The notes under the pieces: model-generated
Seen by the model: the letters and a program-made list of their open reading frames with translations, nothing else
Told to the model about the DNA's origin: nothing
Databases searched by the model: none
Made by a program: the position numbers and the translations under genes
In this document: in pieces, positions 1 through 7,773 of the stretch
Layout of the letters: each line of letters opens with the position of its first letter
Position numbering within the stretch: position 1 is the first letter of the stretch
Source: Alistipes communis
GTDB taxonomy: Bacteria; Bacteroidota; Bacteroidia; Bacteroidales; Rikenellaceae
Direction of reading: 5' to 3'
NCBI RefSeq assembly: GCF_006542665.1
Contig: NZ_AP019735.1
Coordinates: forward strand, 1,736,001-1,800,000
DNA: 64,000 nucleotides

Positions 1-372
1 GACTTTTTTCTGGGTGCCGTAACCGACGACGACGACATCGTCGATCTGTTCGCTGTCGCTTTGAAGAGCGATCTCGTAAAAGGTTTTCGAGGTGACCTCT
101 ACGGTCGCTTCCCGATACCCGATGTAGGAAACCGCCAGTTGTTGGCCTTGGGAGGCGTTTACGGTAAATTTACCTTCGGTGTTGGTCGTAGTTCCCCCCC
201 CCTCGGGCCGGGCATTCTGCATGACGATTACGGTCGCTCCGACCAGCGGCGCCCCTTCCGCATCGGTGACGATTCCGTTCACGGCGGTCTTTTGGGCGAA
301 TGCGACTACACTGAATGCAGAGAGACCGACTGCCAGCAGCAGTCTCGTTAACGGGTGTAGCAGTTTTTTCAT
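1..372 (-). CDS. SusC/RagA-type TonB-dependent receptor, N-terminal part (runs off the left edge)
   Basis: This gene is open from an ATG at 372 to the window edge (about 124 codons). The reading begins MKKLLHPLTRLLLAVG, a signal peptide ending near AFAQ. It continues as a carboxypeptidase-regulatory-like domain (VNGIVTDAEGAPLVGATV) and ends in DDVVVVGYGTQKK, the TonB-box region typical of SusC proteins. The family imports oligosaccharides or other nutrients across the outer membrane together with a SusD partner, which would lie outside the window. The coding strand carries nine consecutive G bases (194-202) near codons 57-60. The frame is open through the tract as sequenced. The family is clear; the substrate cannot be read from this part. 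Confidence 0.9.
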   Translation of the reverse strand, partial: MKKLLHPLTRLLLAVGLSAFSVVAFAQKTAVNGIVTDAEGAPLVGATVIVMQNARPEGGGTTTNTEGKFTVNASQGQQLAVSYIGYREATVEVTSKTFYEIALQSDSEQIDDVVVVGYGTQKKV

Positions 373-417
373 TGGTGTAAGGTTAAATGGTAAGTGTTTA
401 AGTTGGATTTCTTTCGT

Positions 418-481
418 CCGTTTCTCGCCATGGCATAGCTCGCGCAAGCGCGGCTCTGCCCATTCGGCTTAGCGAAAACGT
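418..481 (+). repeat. Palindromic intergenic repeat, copy A (subtype 2)
   Basis: Imperfect palindrome with outer arms of the CGTTTTC / GAAAACG kind and an inner hairpin AGCTCGCGC-AA-GCGCGGCT. It is preceded by TTTCTTTCGTCC, which also precedes copy B. Copies A and B together match copies G and F at 17.6 kb, in inverse orientation. Confidence 0.8.
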
Positions 482-495
482 TGAATTTCTTTCGT

Positions 496-552
496 CCATT
501 TCTCGCCTCGGCAATTCGAGCAGGCTCGATTGCACTCGGCTTAACGAAATGG
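496..552 (+). repeat. Palindromic intergenic repeat, copy B (subtype 1)
   Basis: A 57-bp imperfect palindrome with outer arms CCATTTC (496-502) and GAAATGG (546-552). The inner hairpin is built on TCGAGC / GCTCGA. It is nearly identical to copies F, H and I elsewhere in the window. Confidence 0.85.
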
Positions 553-685
553 TTGGGTTGTCGTTCGAACAAGTGGGTCGAGAAGCGATCCGGCCGGGCT
601 GCCCGACCCTCGGATCAGAGATTCATGCGGTGGTTCATTCGTCGGGTTTCGTTTTTTTGAAAGTTTTAGGTTTGGTTGTCTACGG

Positions 686-748
686 CCGTTTTTCCGCCTC
701 GGCATAGCCCGAATTTCACTTGGTTTTGCGTTCGGCTTAACGAAAACG
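686..748 (+). repeat. Palindromic intergenic repeat, copy C (diverged subtype 2)
   Basis: This copy keeps CCGTTTTT at the left, CGCCTCGGCATAGC and the right arm TTCGGCTTAACGAAAACG, but the central hairpin has decayed. The stretch 373-1000 holds copies A-C and a possible promoter; no gene is seen in it. Confidence 0.65.
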
Positions 749-761
749 TCGTTAATGTTAA

Positions 762-769
762 CAAAAATA
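762..769 (-). promoter_or_regulatory. Possible -7 box for the SusC-like gene
   Basis: TATTTTTG on the minus strand fits the Bacteroidetes -7 consensus TAnnTTTG. If it is used, the SusC mRNA has a leader of about 390 bases that contains all three palindromic repeats at 418-748. No convincing TTTG lies 19 bases upstream, so support is moderate. Confidence 0.35.
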
Positions 770-1000
770 AATAAAGAATTTGTTTGTTGCAATACTTATC
801 GAAAGAAAAAGATCATTTTCTATCTTTTTCGGAGTCGGGTATTTGGTTTTGATCGGAAACGGAATTCGTCCGGAGCGGCACGAGCCGTGGCGGGAAATGC
901 GGAAAAATGAATAATGAAATCAGGGTTGCGAGCAGCCGGAAAGAACACGGGCGGCGAGGTGTCGCCGCGCCGCCCGCTTTGCCGCCGTCGGACAGACGGA

Positions 1001-2188
1001 TTACAGCGTCAGCTCGATCTGCGGATGGTCCTGTTCGGAGTACCACATGTTCTCGACGGTCAGGCGCAGCGGCCTGTTCTGCGCAACGGTGGTCGTGACG
1101 GTCGAGAAGGGGTTGAGGATAAACGGATTCTGGCCCGGAAGCCGCAGAACGTACTGCACCGAGCTGTTGTTCGTCAGGCTCACCGTGCGGCGTCCCTTCG
1201 CATCGGTGTGGAGCACGCTCGTGCGCACCGATGCCGTGAAGAGGTCTTTCAGCAGTTGTTCGTCGCCGGCGATCGTACCGAACGAGTAGGCCAGCGTGCG
1301 GCGCGCCTCGATGGCTTCGCGCAGCGCTTCGAGCGTGTTCTCCTTGGCGAAGATCAGCGTCATGTTGCGGCGGTGTCCCTGTGCGCGATAGGTTTCGGTC
1401 GCCGAGTCGTGGATGTCGGTGTTGGCCGAGACGAAGAGGTTTTTGGCGTGCGCCCGCGAAATGGCCTTGGGGTAGAACTCGCCGCCGTTCATGATCTCGA
1501 TGCCGTCGATCAGCCCTTCGCCGTAGGCCGCGACCTCGAATTCGGGGTGTTCGAGACTTTTGCGGCGCCAGCCCGGGTGGTTGTGCATCACCAGCGCCCC
1601 CTGCGCCTTGGCGTTGCGCAACGATTGCAGGGCGTCGGCGGCGTAGATCGCGTTGTTGTCGGTGGTGAAAAGCGCGTTGTAGTGGCCGTAGGCGATCGGT
1701 TCGCGGGTGATTTCCGCGCCCGGAATGATCGTGATGCCGTACTTCGCGGCCGTCTCCTGCGCCAGCTTTACCGGGAAGTTCAGGTCGGACCGGATTCCCT
1801 GCTCGTCGGCCGGTTTGGCGATGATGTTGTAATTGACAGGTTCGGTGCCTTCCGGAACGTAACCTTTGAGGAAGTTGAGCATCTTGCCCTCGTGGCGGCG
1901 GTACTCCACGTGTTCGGTGATGGCCAGCACGTCCAGACCGTCGTACCACGCTTCGCGGACGCGGAATTCGGGCGTGCAGTCGCCGTCCGAGTAGATCGAA
2001 TGGGTGTGCAGGTCGGCCTTGTAGACGGTGTAGCCGCCTACTTCGGGCAGTACGAACTCGACGCGCTGCGGGGCGATGCGCAGCGAGTGGCGCGTGATGT
2101 CGGGATTGGCGGAGTCGGTGTAATAGTGTTGTCCGGTCGCGGTGAACGTCGCCGTCAGGGCAGCGCAGAAGAAGAGAAGTTTTTTCAT
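1001..2188 (-). CDS. Secreted PHP-domain phosphoesterase (Sb-PDE-like)
   Basis: The protein has 395 residues from the ATG at 2188. The longer open frame begins at a TTG that lies in the promoter region. A signal peptide (MKKLLFFCAALTATFTATGQ) predicts export. The PHP metal-binding signature follows near residue 60 (KADLHTHSIYSDGDCTPE), then AITEHVEYRRH, and further histidines occur in MHNHPGWRRK and NTDIHDS. This family uses a multi-metal site to hydrolyse phosphoesters; some relatives with this layout are annotated as Sb-PDE phosphodiesterases. The last 80 residues look like a beta-sandwich domain. The gene stands alone between palindromic repeats, with its own -7 box. Substrate unknown. Confidence 0.85.
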   Translation of the reverse strand: MKKLLFFCAALTATFTATGQHYYTDSANPDITRHSLRIAPQRVEFVLPEVGGYTVYKADLHTHSIYSDGDCTPEFRVREAWYDGLDVLAITEHVEYRRHEGKMLNFLKGYVPEGTEPVNYNIIAKPADEQGIRSDLNFPVKLAQETAAKYGITIIPGAEITREPIAYGHYNALFTTDNNAIYAADALQSLRNAKAQGALVMHNHPGWRRKSLEHPEFEVAAYGEGLIDGIEIMNGGEFYPKAISRAHAKNLFVSANTDIHDSATETYRAQGHRRNMTLIFAKENTLEALREAIEARRTLAYSFGTIAGDEQLLKDLFTASVRTSVLHTDAKGRRTVSLTNNSSVQYVLRLPGQNPFILNPFSTVTTTVAQNRPLRLTVENMWYSEQDHPQIELTL

Positions 2189-2215
2189 GGCATAGTAGTT
2201 ATGGGTTGTTCTTTG

Positions 2216-2223
2216 CAAAGATA
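2216..2223 (-). promoter_or_regulatory. -7 box for the PHP-domain gene
   Basis: TATCTTTG on the minus strand, 28 bases before the ATG at 2188, matches TAnnTTTG. This supports 2188 as the start, because the TTG at 2218 would lie inside the promoter. Confidence 0.55.
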
Positions 2224-2418
2224 AGAAAAAATTCGAAACGATCCGGATTCCGGATCGTTTCGAATGGGAATGAGAAAGGTCTCTCTGCGATTTCCGTCTT
2301 TTCGTCCCCTATCCGCAGGGCGGCGGTTCATCGCCGTGTACGGCGGAACGCATCTCTTCGAGACGTGTACGGCGGCTCCGGCCGGCGGCGGGTCGCGGGC
2401 CGGGGCGAATCGTTGGAA

Positions 2419-2480
2419 CCATTTCGTTAAACCGAGCGCAGAACTGAACGCAGTTCGGGCTATGGCGAGGCGAGAAATGG
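2419..2480 (-). repeat. Palindromic intergenic repeat, copy D (subtype 1 arms, different inner stem)
   Basis: The outer arms CCATTTC / GAAATGG are intact (2419-2425 and 2474-2480), but the inner hairpin is GAACTG-AACG-CAGTTC instead of the TCGAGC / GCTCGA stem of copies B, F and I. The arms, the GCGAGGCGAGAAATGG side and the flanking GACGAAA are shared with the family. Confidence 0.8.
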
Positions 2481-2522
2481 ACGAAAAAAATTCAAGGATA
2501 TTCGTCTCCGGTGGGATTCATG

Positions 2523-2563
2523 AAACAGGGGAGTATCCGCGTCGCGGATACTCCCCTGTTTTT
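2523..2563. terminator. Strong hairpin terminator beyond tpiA
   Basis: A near-perfect inverted repeat, AACAGGGGAGTATCCGCG and its complement, has a very short loop. It has T runs on both sides and lies 20 bases past the tpiA stop codon, so it probably ends the lysS-tpiA transcript and may act in both directions. Confidence 0.8.
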
Positions 2564-2582
2564 GCGTATTCGGGGCTCGGAA

Positions 2583-3341
2583 CTACTTCGCGAAGCCCTT
2601 GCCGATGGCCAGAAAATCTTCGGCTTTGAGCGCTGCGCCGCCGATCAGACCTCCGTCGACGTCCTCCTTGGCGAAGATCTCGGCTGCGTTGGACGGTTTG
2701 CACGACCCGCCGTAGAGGATCGGGCACTCCTCGGCCGCTGCGCCGAACTTGGCGGCCAGCACCTTGCGGATGTAGGCGTGGATCTCCTGCGCCTGCTCGG
2801 CCGTCGCGGTCTTGCCCGTGCCGATGGCCCATACGGGTTCGTAGGCGATGACCAGCTTGCCGAACTGTTCCGGCGTGAGGTTGTAAACCACCTCTTCGAT
2901 CTGCGCCTTCACCACGTCGAAATGTTTGCCGGCCTCGCGTTCGTCGAGGTTCTCGCCTACGCAGTAGATCGGAACGAGGTTGTTGGCATAGGCCTGCTCC
3001 ATCTTGCGGTTGAGCGTCCCGGAGGTCTCTCCGTAGTACTGGCGGCGCTCCGAGTGGCCCAGGATCACGTACTTGCAGCCCAGCGCCGCGATCATCGACG
3101 CGGCTACTTCGCCCGTGTAGGCCCCTTTGGCCTCGGCGGCGCAGTTCTGGGCGCCGACGGCGATTCCCGTCCCTTCGAGCGTCTTGCTCACCTCCGACAG
3201 GTGCGTGAAGGGAGGACATACGATGAACGACACGCAGTCGCATACGGTGTGCTTGCCTGCTGCGACCTGCTTGGCCAGTTCTACGCCTTCGGCAGGCAGG
3301 GTATTCATTTTCCAGTTGCCTGCTACGATCTTCTTTCTCAT
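2583..3341 (-). CDS. tpiA: Triosephosphate isomerase
   Basis: This cytoplasmic glycolytic enzyme interconverts dihydroxyacetone phosphate and glyceraldehyde 3-phosphate. The 252-residue protein has the normal family length. Visible catalytic elements are GNWKMN (Asn9, Lys11), the electrophilic histidine in YVILGHSERR (His96), the base in AYEPVWAIGTG (Glu168, followed by the flexible loop), and the phosphate-binding stretches ILYGGSCKP and DGGLIGGAAL. The ATG overlaps the stop codon of the upstream membrane-protein gene by four bases (ATGA), so the two are probably translationally coupled within a lysS operon. A strong hairpin follows the gene. Confidence 0.98.
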   Translation of the reverse strand: MRKKIVAGNWKMNTLPAEGVELAKQVAAGKHTVCDCVSFIVCPPFTHLSEVSKTLEGTGIAVGAQNCAAEAKGAYTGEVAASMIAALGCKYVILGHSERRQYYGETSGTLNRKMEQAYANNLVPIYCVGENLDEREAGKHFDVVKAQIEEVVYNLTPEQFGKLVIAYEPVWAIGTGKTATAEQAQEIHAYIRKVLAAKFGAAAEECPILYGGSCKPSNAAEIFAKEDVDGGLIGGAALKAEDFLAIGKGFAK

Positions 3342-3718
3342 TGCTGTGATTTTTTAAGTTTATGATTGTAACGGATGATTGTCAGGTATCCCGCCAGCGC
3401 CGAGACGACGATGAAGAGCAGCAGCGATCCCCACACCCGCCGTTCGAACGGCGCGCCGTACCAGAGCAGGACGGCGCCGGTCACGGCCGGCAGGATCGGG
3501 AAGCTGTTGACCCACCATGTCACGGCGAAGGCGTTGAGCACCTTCGTGCGCTTGATGACGTCGACGGGCAGGACGATGAAGCGGACCCAGTACCACCCCA
3601 GCAGTGCCAGCAGCACCCAGCGTGCCGTCGCCGGTGCGATCCAGCCCCGCAGGGCCAGCAGCGTGGCGGCGACCGCCGCGGCGGCCAGTGCGAGCAGGAG
3701 TTTGCGTGTACGGTCCAT
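3338..3718 (-). CDS. Small integral membrane protein of unknown function
   Basis: The 126-residue protein has four likely membrane segments (about residues 7-24, 32-50, 66-86 and 94-112), basic ends and a KKSQQ tail. I do not recognise a functional family. It lies between lysS (15 bases upstream) and tpiA (4-base overlap), so it is co-transcribed with housekeeping genes. The arrangement of segments is consistent with a small Bacteroidetes-specific membrane protein, but no residues suggest an enzymatic role. Confidence 0.75.
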   Translation of the reverse strand: MDRTRKLLLALAAAAVAATLLALRGWIAPATARWVLLALLGWYWVRFIVLPVDVIKRTKVLNAFAVTWWVNSFPILPAVTGAVLLWYGAPFERRVWGSLLLFIVVSALAGYLTIIRYNHKLKKSQQ

Positions 3719-3733
3719 CGTCGGCTCGCGCGG

Positions 3734-5464
3734 TTATTCTGCGGCGGGGGCGCACCAAGCCTTCACCTCCTCGATCGAGGGGGCTTTCAGTCCCAGTTTG
3801 TTCTTTTTGTTGAAGCCGCACAGATCGTTGAAAAACTTCCCTGCCGGCAGCTTGCGCAGCGCGTCGACGGTCAGGTAGCCCATCTTCTGAATGACGGGAA
3901 TCCACTCGGCCGGCACGCCGATGGCGGCGTAGGCTTCGTCGGGGTCGCGCTGCACCTTCTTTTCGGGGCGCATCTGCGGGAAGAAGAGCACGTCCTGAAT
4001 CGACGACTGTCCGGTGAGGAACATCGTCAGGCGATCGATTCCGATGCCCATGCCCGAACACGACGGCATACCGTATTCCAGAGCGCGCACGAAATCCATG
4101 TCGATGAACATCGCCTCGTCGTCGCCCTTCTCCAACAGCCGCAGCTGTTCCTGAAAACGTTCCAGCTGGTCGATCGGATCGTTCAGCTCCGAGTAGGCGT
4201 TGCACAGCTCCTTGCCGTTGACGAAGAGTTCGAACCGCTCCGTCAGATCGGGGTTGTCGCGGTGGCGCTTGCACAGGGGCGACATCTCGATCGGATAGTC
4301 GCAGACGAACGTCGGCTGGATGAGCTCCTCCTCGCAGTACTGGCCGAAGATGGCGTCGATGAGCTTGCCTTTGCCCATCGTCTCGTCGACTTCGACGCCC
4401 AGCCGCCTGCACGCTTCGCGCAGCTGCTCCTCGGACTGGCCGGTGATGTCGTAGCCGGTCTTTTCGCGGATGGCTTCGGTCATCGTCACGCGGCGGAACG
4501 GCGCCTTGAACGAGACGGCCTTGCCGTCGATCGTAAGGTCGGTCGTCCCGTTGGCGGCCAGCGCCACATGTTCGAGCATCTGCTCGGTGAACTCCATCAT
4601 CCACAGGTAGTCCTTGTAGGCGACGTAGATCTCCATGCAGGTGAATTCGGGGTTGTGCGTGCGGTCCATGCCCTCGTTGCGGAAGTTCTTGCCGAACTCG
4701 TAGACCCCTTCGAAACCGCCCACGATGAGTTTTTTGAGGTAGAGCTCCGTGGCGATGCGAAGGTAGAGGTCGACGTCGAGCGAGTTGTGGTGCGTGATGA
4801 ACGGCCGCGCCGAGGCGCCGCCCGGAATGGGTTGCAGAATCGGCGTTTCGACTTCGAGATACCCCTTCGCGTTGAAGAACTCGCGCATGGCCGCCATGAT
4901 CTTCGAGCGCTTGACGAAGACTTCGCGCACCTGCGGGTTGACCGCCAGATCGACATAACGCTGGCGGTAGCGCACTTCGGGATCGGTGAAGGCGTCGAAC
5001 GTCTGCCCGTCCTTCTCCTTGACTACCGGCAGCGGCCGCAGCGACTTGGAGATGACGGTCAGCCGCCGGCAGTGTACCGACGTTTCGCCCGTCTTGGTGA
5101 CGAAGGCGAAGCCCTCGATCCCCACGAAATCGCCGATGTCGAGCAGTTTCTTGAAGACGGTGTTGTAGAGCGTCGGGTCGCCCTCGGGGCAGATGTCGTC
5201 GCGGCGGATGTAAACCTGGATGCGGCCCGTGTGATCCTGCAATTCGAAGAACGAGACGCTGCCCATGATGCGGCGCGACATGATGCGGCCGGCGATGCGC
5301 ACGTCGGCGAAATTCCCCTTCGCCTCGTCGTATCCGTCGAGAATTTCCCGTGCCGTGGCCGTGACGTCGAAGCGTGCGGCGGGGTAGGGGTCGATGCCCA
5401 GTTCCCGCAGTGCGGCCAGCGACTGGCGGCGCAGTTGCTCCTGTTCGCTGAGTTCGATTGCCAT
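3734..5464 (-). CDS. lysS: Lysyl-tRNA synthetase, class II
   Basis: This enzyme charges tRNA-Lys with lysine. An N-terminal OB-fold anticodon-binding domain (about residues 55-165, with RIAGRIMSRR) is followed by the class II catalytic core: motif 2 near FRNEGMDRTHNPEF and motif 3 GMGIGIDRLTMFLTG near residues 471-485. The substrate signature NGKELCNAYSELNDP is present. At 576 residues it is about 70 longer than the enterobacterial enzyme. The extra part is a C-terminal extension (from about residue 505) with a helix-hairpin-like stretch, as seen in other Bacteroidetes. It heads the operon with the small membrane protein and tpiA. Confidence 0.97.
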   Translation of the reverse strand: MAIELSEQEQLRRQSLAALRELGIDPYPAARFDVTATAREILDGYDEAKGNFADVRIAGRIMSRRIMGSVSFFELQDHTGRIQVYIRRDDICPEGDPTLYNTVFKKLLDIGDFVGIEGFAFVTKTGETSVHCRRLTVISKSLRPLPVVKEKDGQTFDAFTDPEVRYRQRYVDLAVNPQVREVFVKRSKIMAAMREFFNAKGYLEVETPILQPIPGGASARPFITHHNSLDVDLYLRIATELYLKKLIVGGFEGVYEFGKNFRNEGMDRTHNPEFTCMEIYVAYKDYLWMMEFTEQMLEHVALAANGTTDLTIDGKAVSFKAPFRRVTMTEAIREKTGYDITGQSEEQLREACRRLGVEVDETMGKGKLIDAIFGQYCEEELIQPTFVCDYPIEMSPLCKRHRDNPDLTERFELFVNGKELCNAYSELNDPIDQLERFQEQLRLLEKGDDEAMFIDMDFVRALEYGMPSCSGMGIGIDRLTMFLTGQSSIQDVLFFPQMRPEKKVQRDPDEAYAAIGVPAEWIPVIQKMGYLTVDALRKLPAGKFFNDLCGFNKKNKLGLKAPSIEEVKAWCAPAAE

Positions 5465-5504
5465 ATTCTGTTTCGATTTTGTTTTACCTGTATTAAATAC
5501 CCTA

Positions 5505-5512
5505 CAAAGTTA
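5505..5512 (-). promoter_or_regulatory. -7 box for the lysS operon
   Basis: TAACTTTG on the minus strand, 41 bases before the lysS ATG, fits TAnnTTTG. It separates the lysS operon from the PAP2 gene upstream. Confidence 0.55.
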
Positions 5513-5581
5513 CGAAAAATATTCGGAATTGTTCCGTTCCGCGTCGCAGGGGTTTCGGTCCTCGGTTCCGTGCGGCGGCTT

Positions 5582-6262
5582 TTATGCCCGCCTCCGCCTC
5601 TTTTCCGGGAGGGGCGGCCGGCGGATCCGCCCGATGCAGCGGTATACCCGCAGCATCGCCCAGCCGGTGAGCGCCCCTACGGCCGCTCCCAGCAGCAGGT
5701 CGACGGGGAAGTGCTTGGCCAGATAGATGCGCGAATAACAGATCAGCAGCGTCGCCGCGACCATCAGGAACGTGAACCACCGTCGGCGGATCTCCGCTGC
5801 CGAAAGCACCAGCAGTGCCACGACGGTGGCGGCGTGCGACGACACGGTGCCGAATTTCCCGCCCAGCGCCCCTTCGGGGACGTGGACGATGCCGGGCGTC
5901 GCATGGCCTTCGAAACGCCAGCGCATCAGTGTGTCGGGTGCGATCTCCAACCCTTCGAGCGAGGGGGTGAACATCGGCCGCCAGCGGGGCGGGAAATCGG
6001 CCCACAGCCCTTTGAGCGGGCCGGAATGCTTGAAGATGCCGGCCGCCATGTCCGCCAGCACGATCGCCAGCACGATCGCCGCGGCGAAGAGCAGCGTGCG
6101 GCGCCACCCTTCCCGCCGCCAGACGAGCCAGAGAATCAACGCATAGAGCGGCAGCCACATCGCGGTGCCCGAAACGAGGGTCATCAGACGGTCCATCACG
6201 GGGCCGCCGTCGAAATTGAGCGCCAGGAAGAGCGCGTGGTCGAAGGTGTAGAGCGGAATCAT
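5582..6262 (-). CDS. PAP2-family membrane phosphatase
   Basis: The 226-residue protein has five to six membrane segments and the PAP2 acid-phosphatase signature: GTVSSHAATV with the SSHA residues at 141-144, then SRIYLAKHFPVD (Ser177, Arg178, His184, Asp188). The histidines form and break a phospho-enzyme intermediate at the outer face of the inner membrane. Members act on undecaprenyl pyrophosphate, phosphatidic acid or lipid A phosphates; the sequence alone does not say which. It is the last gene of a minus-strand run starting at the SDR gene and begins seven bases after the MBOAT gene. Confidence 0.9.
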   Translation of the reverse strand: MIPLYTFDHALFLALNFDGGPVMDRLMTLVSGTAMWLPLYALILWLVWRREGWRRTLLFAAAIVLAIVLADMAAGIFKHSGPLKGLWADFPPRWRPMFTPSLEGLEIAPDTLMRWRFEGHATPGIVHVPEGALGGKFGTVSSHAATVVALLVLSAAEIRRRWFTFLMVAATLLICYSRIYLAKHFPVDLLLGAAVGALTGWAMLRVYRCIGRIRRPPLPEKRRRRA

Positions 6263-6269
6263 CGCAGGA

Positions 6270-7769
6270 TCAGAATTGGAAGTAGATGAAGGGTTGGATG
6301 CTGCTCGACTGGATCTGCATGACGCCCCATGCCACGGAGGCGAGCAGCAACACCTGCACCCAGAAGGGCGAGGCGACCACCGCGCGGCGTGCCGCGGCGT
6401 CGGCGCGGCCGGGGAGCATGTGCAGCAGATAACCCAGCCCCACGAGGGCGAAGACGCCGCCGTAACCGGCGAGCATCTGGGGCAGCAGCTGCAAGTGGAA
6501 ATTGTCGGTGATCTGATGCAGCATCAGCTGCACGGTGCGCATCGAATCGGCGCGGAAGAGCAGCCAGCCGAAGCAGACCAGGTGGAAAGTCACGAGGATA
6601 CCGGCTAGTCGGCTGAGCGGGTGCATCTGGTATCCCGAGACTTTGGCGCCGGGGACGACCGAGAGCCAGAGCTTGTGCAGCGCCAGCGCTACGCCGTGCA
6701 GCGTCCCCCACAGTACGAAACGGATCGCCGCGCCGTGCCACAGCCCGCCGAGAACCATGGTGACGAGCAGGTTGAAATAGGTGCGCAGGCGCCCCTTGCG
6801 GTTGCCGCCCAGCGAGATGTAGAGATAGTCGCGGAGCCACATCGAGAGCGAGATGTGCCACCGCCGCCAGAATTCGGTGATCGTGGCCGAGTGGTAGGGG
6901 GCGTCGAAGTTCTTCGGGAAGCGGAAGCCCAGCAGCAGTGCCAGGCCGATGGCCATGTCCGAATAACCCGAGAAGTCGCAGTAGATTTGAAGGGCATAGC
7001 CGTAGACGGCTGCCAGACACTCCATGCCCGAATAGAGCGCAGGGTCGTCGAAGATGCGGTCGACGAAGTTGAGCGAGATATAGTCCGAGATGACGGCCTT
7101 CTTGAACAGACCGATGGCGATGAGATAGATGCCCGTGCCGAACATCTCGCGCGAGACGGTGATCGGGTTCTGACGGATCTGCACCAGAAAGTCGCGGGCG
7201 CGGACGATCGGGCCTGCGACCAGCTGCGGAAAGAACGAGAGGTAGAAGAGGTAGTCGCCCCAGCGGTCGACGGGTTTGAGCGAACCGCGGTAGATGTCGA
7301 TCGTGTAGCTGAGCGACTGGAACAGGAAGAACGAGATGCCGACGGGCAGGAAGATGTTCTGGAATTCGAGGAATCCCGCGCCGAAGAGGTCGCGGGTGAT
7401 CTCGATGAAGAAATTGGTGTACTTGAAGTAACCCAGCACGGCCAGATCGGCCGCGATGCTCAGCGCCACGAGCGCCCGTTGGGCGTGCCGCGAGCTCACG
7501 TGCGCGATAGCCCGCCCGATCCAGAAATCGCTGACGGAGACCCCGACGAGCAGCAGCAGGTAGATGCCGCTCGACTTGTAGTAGAAGTAGAGCGAGAAGG
7601 CGATGACGTACCAGATGCGCAGCGCCGGCGTACGCCGCATGAAGCCGTAGAAGAAGGCGAACGCGGAGAAGAGAAAGAGGAAGAGCCCGCTGCTGAAAAG
7701 CATCGGAGCCTGCGGATCGTAGCTCAGCAGCGGCAGGACGCGGTCGATTATCTCGCGGAGGCTCTCCAT
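6270..7769 (-). CDS. MBOAT-family O-acyltransferase
   Basis: The 499-residue protein has about ten membrane segments. Conserved MBOAT elements are WRRWHISLSMWLRDYLY and GGLWHGAAIRFVLWG, whose second histidine is the catalytic one. AlgI/PatA/DltB-type members move acyl groups across the inner membrane for O-acetylation of extracellular polysaccharide, peptidoglycan or teichoic acid. The SGNH hydrolase gene ends four bases upstream, and this pairing of an MBOAT with a periplasmic SGNH protein is the usual two-part O-acetylation machine. The target polymer is not shown by the sequence. Confidence 0.93.
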   Translation of the reverse strand: MESLREIIDRVLPLLSYDPQAPMLFSSGLFLFLFSAFAFFYGFMRRTPALRIWYVIAFSLYFYYKSSGIYLLLLVGVSVSDFWIGRAIAHVSSRHAQRALVALSIAADLAVLGYFKYTNFFIEITRDLFGAGFLEFQNIFLPVGISFFLFQSLSYTIDIYRGSLKPVDRWGDYLFYLSFFPQLVAGPIVRARDFLVQIRQNPITVSREMFGTGIYLIAIGLFKKAVISDYISLNFVDRIFDDPALYSGMECLAAVYGYALQIYCDFSGYSDMAIGLALLLGFRFPKNFDAPYHSATITEFWRRWHISLSMWLRDYLYISLGGNRKGRLRTYFNLLVTMVLGGLWHGAAIRFVLWGTLHGVALALHKLWLSVVPGAKVSGYQMHPLSRLAGILVTFHLVCFGWLLFRADSMRTVQLMLHQITDNFHLQLLPQMLAGYGGVFALVGLGYLLHMLPGRADAAARRAVVASPFWVQVLLLASVAWGVMQIQSSSIQPFIYFQF

Positions 7770-7773
7770 CGGT

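Noticed and set aside
369..572. 67-codon frame over repeats A and B, with a similar peptide readable at 17.6 kb
   Set aside because: The peptide likeness comes from the palindromic repeat itself; there is no start context, and other copies break the frame.
418..748. Repeats A-C considered as a CRISPR array
   Set aside because: Spacing is irregular, the units are palindromes of about 60 bases with differing cores, and no cas gene is present.
3362..6289. 975-codon open frame on the plus strand opposite lysS and its neighbours
   Set aside because: It lies antisense to lysS, the membrane-protein gene and the PAP2 gene, all with recognised or typical sequences. Its composition is the Arg/Asp/Val-rich pattern of GC-rich antisense frames.
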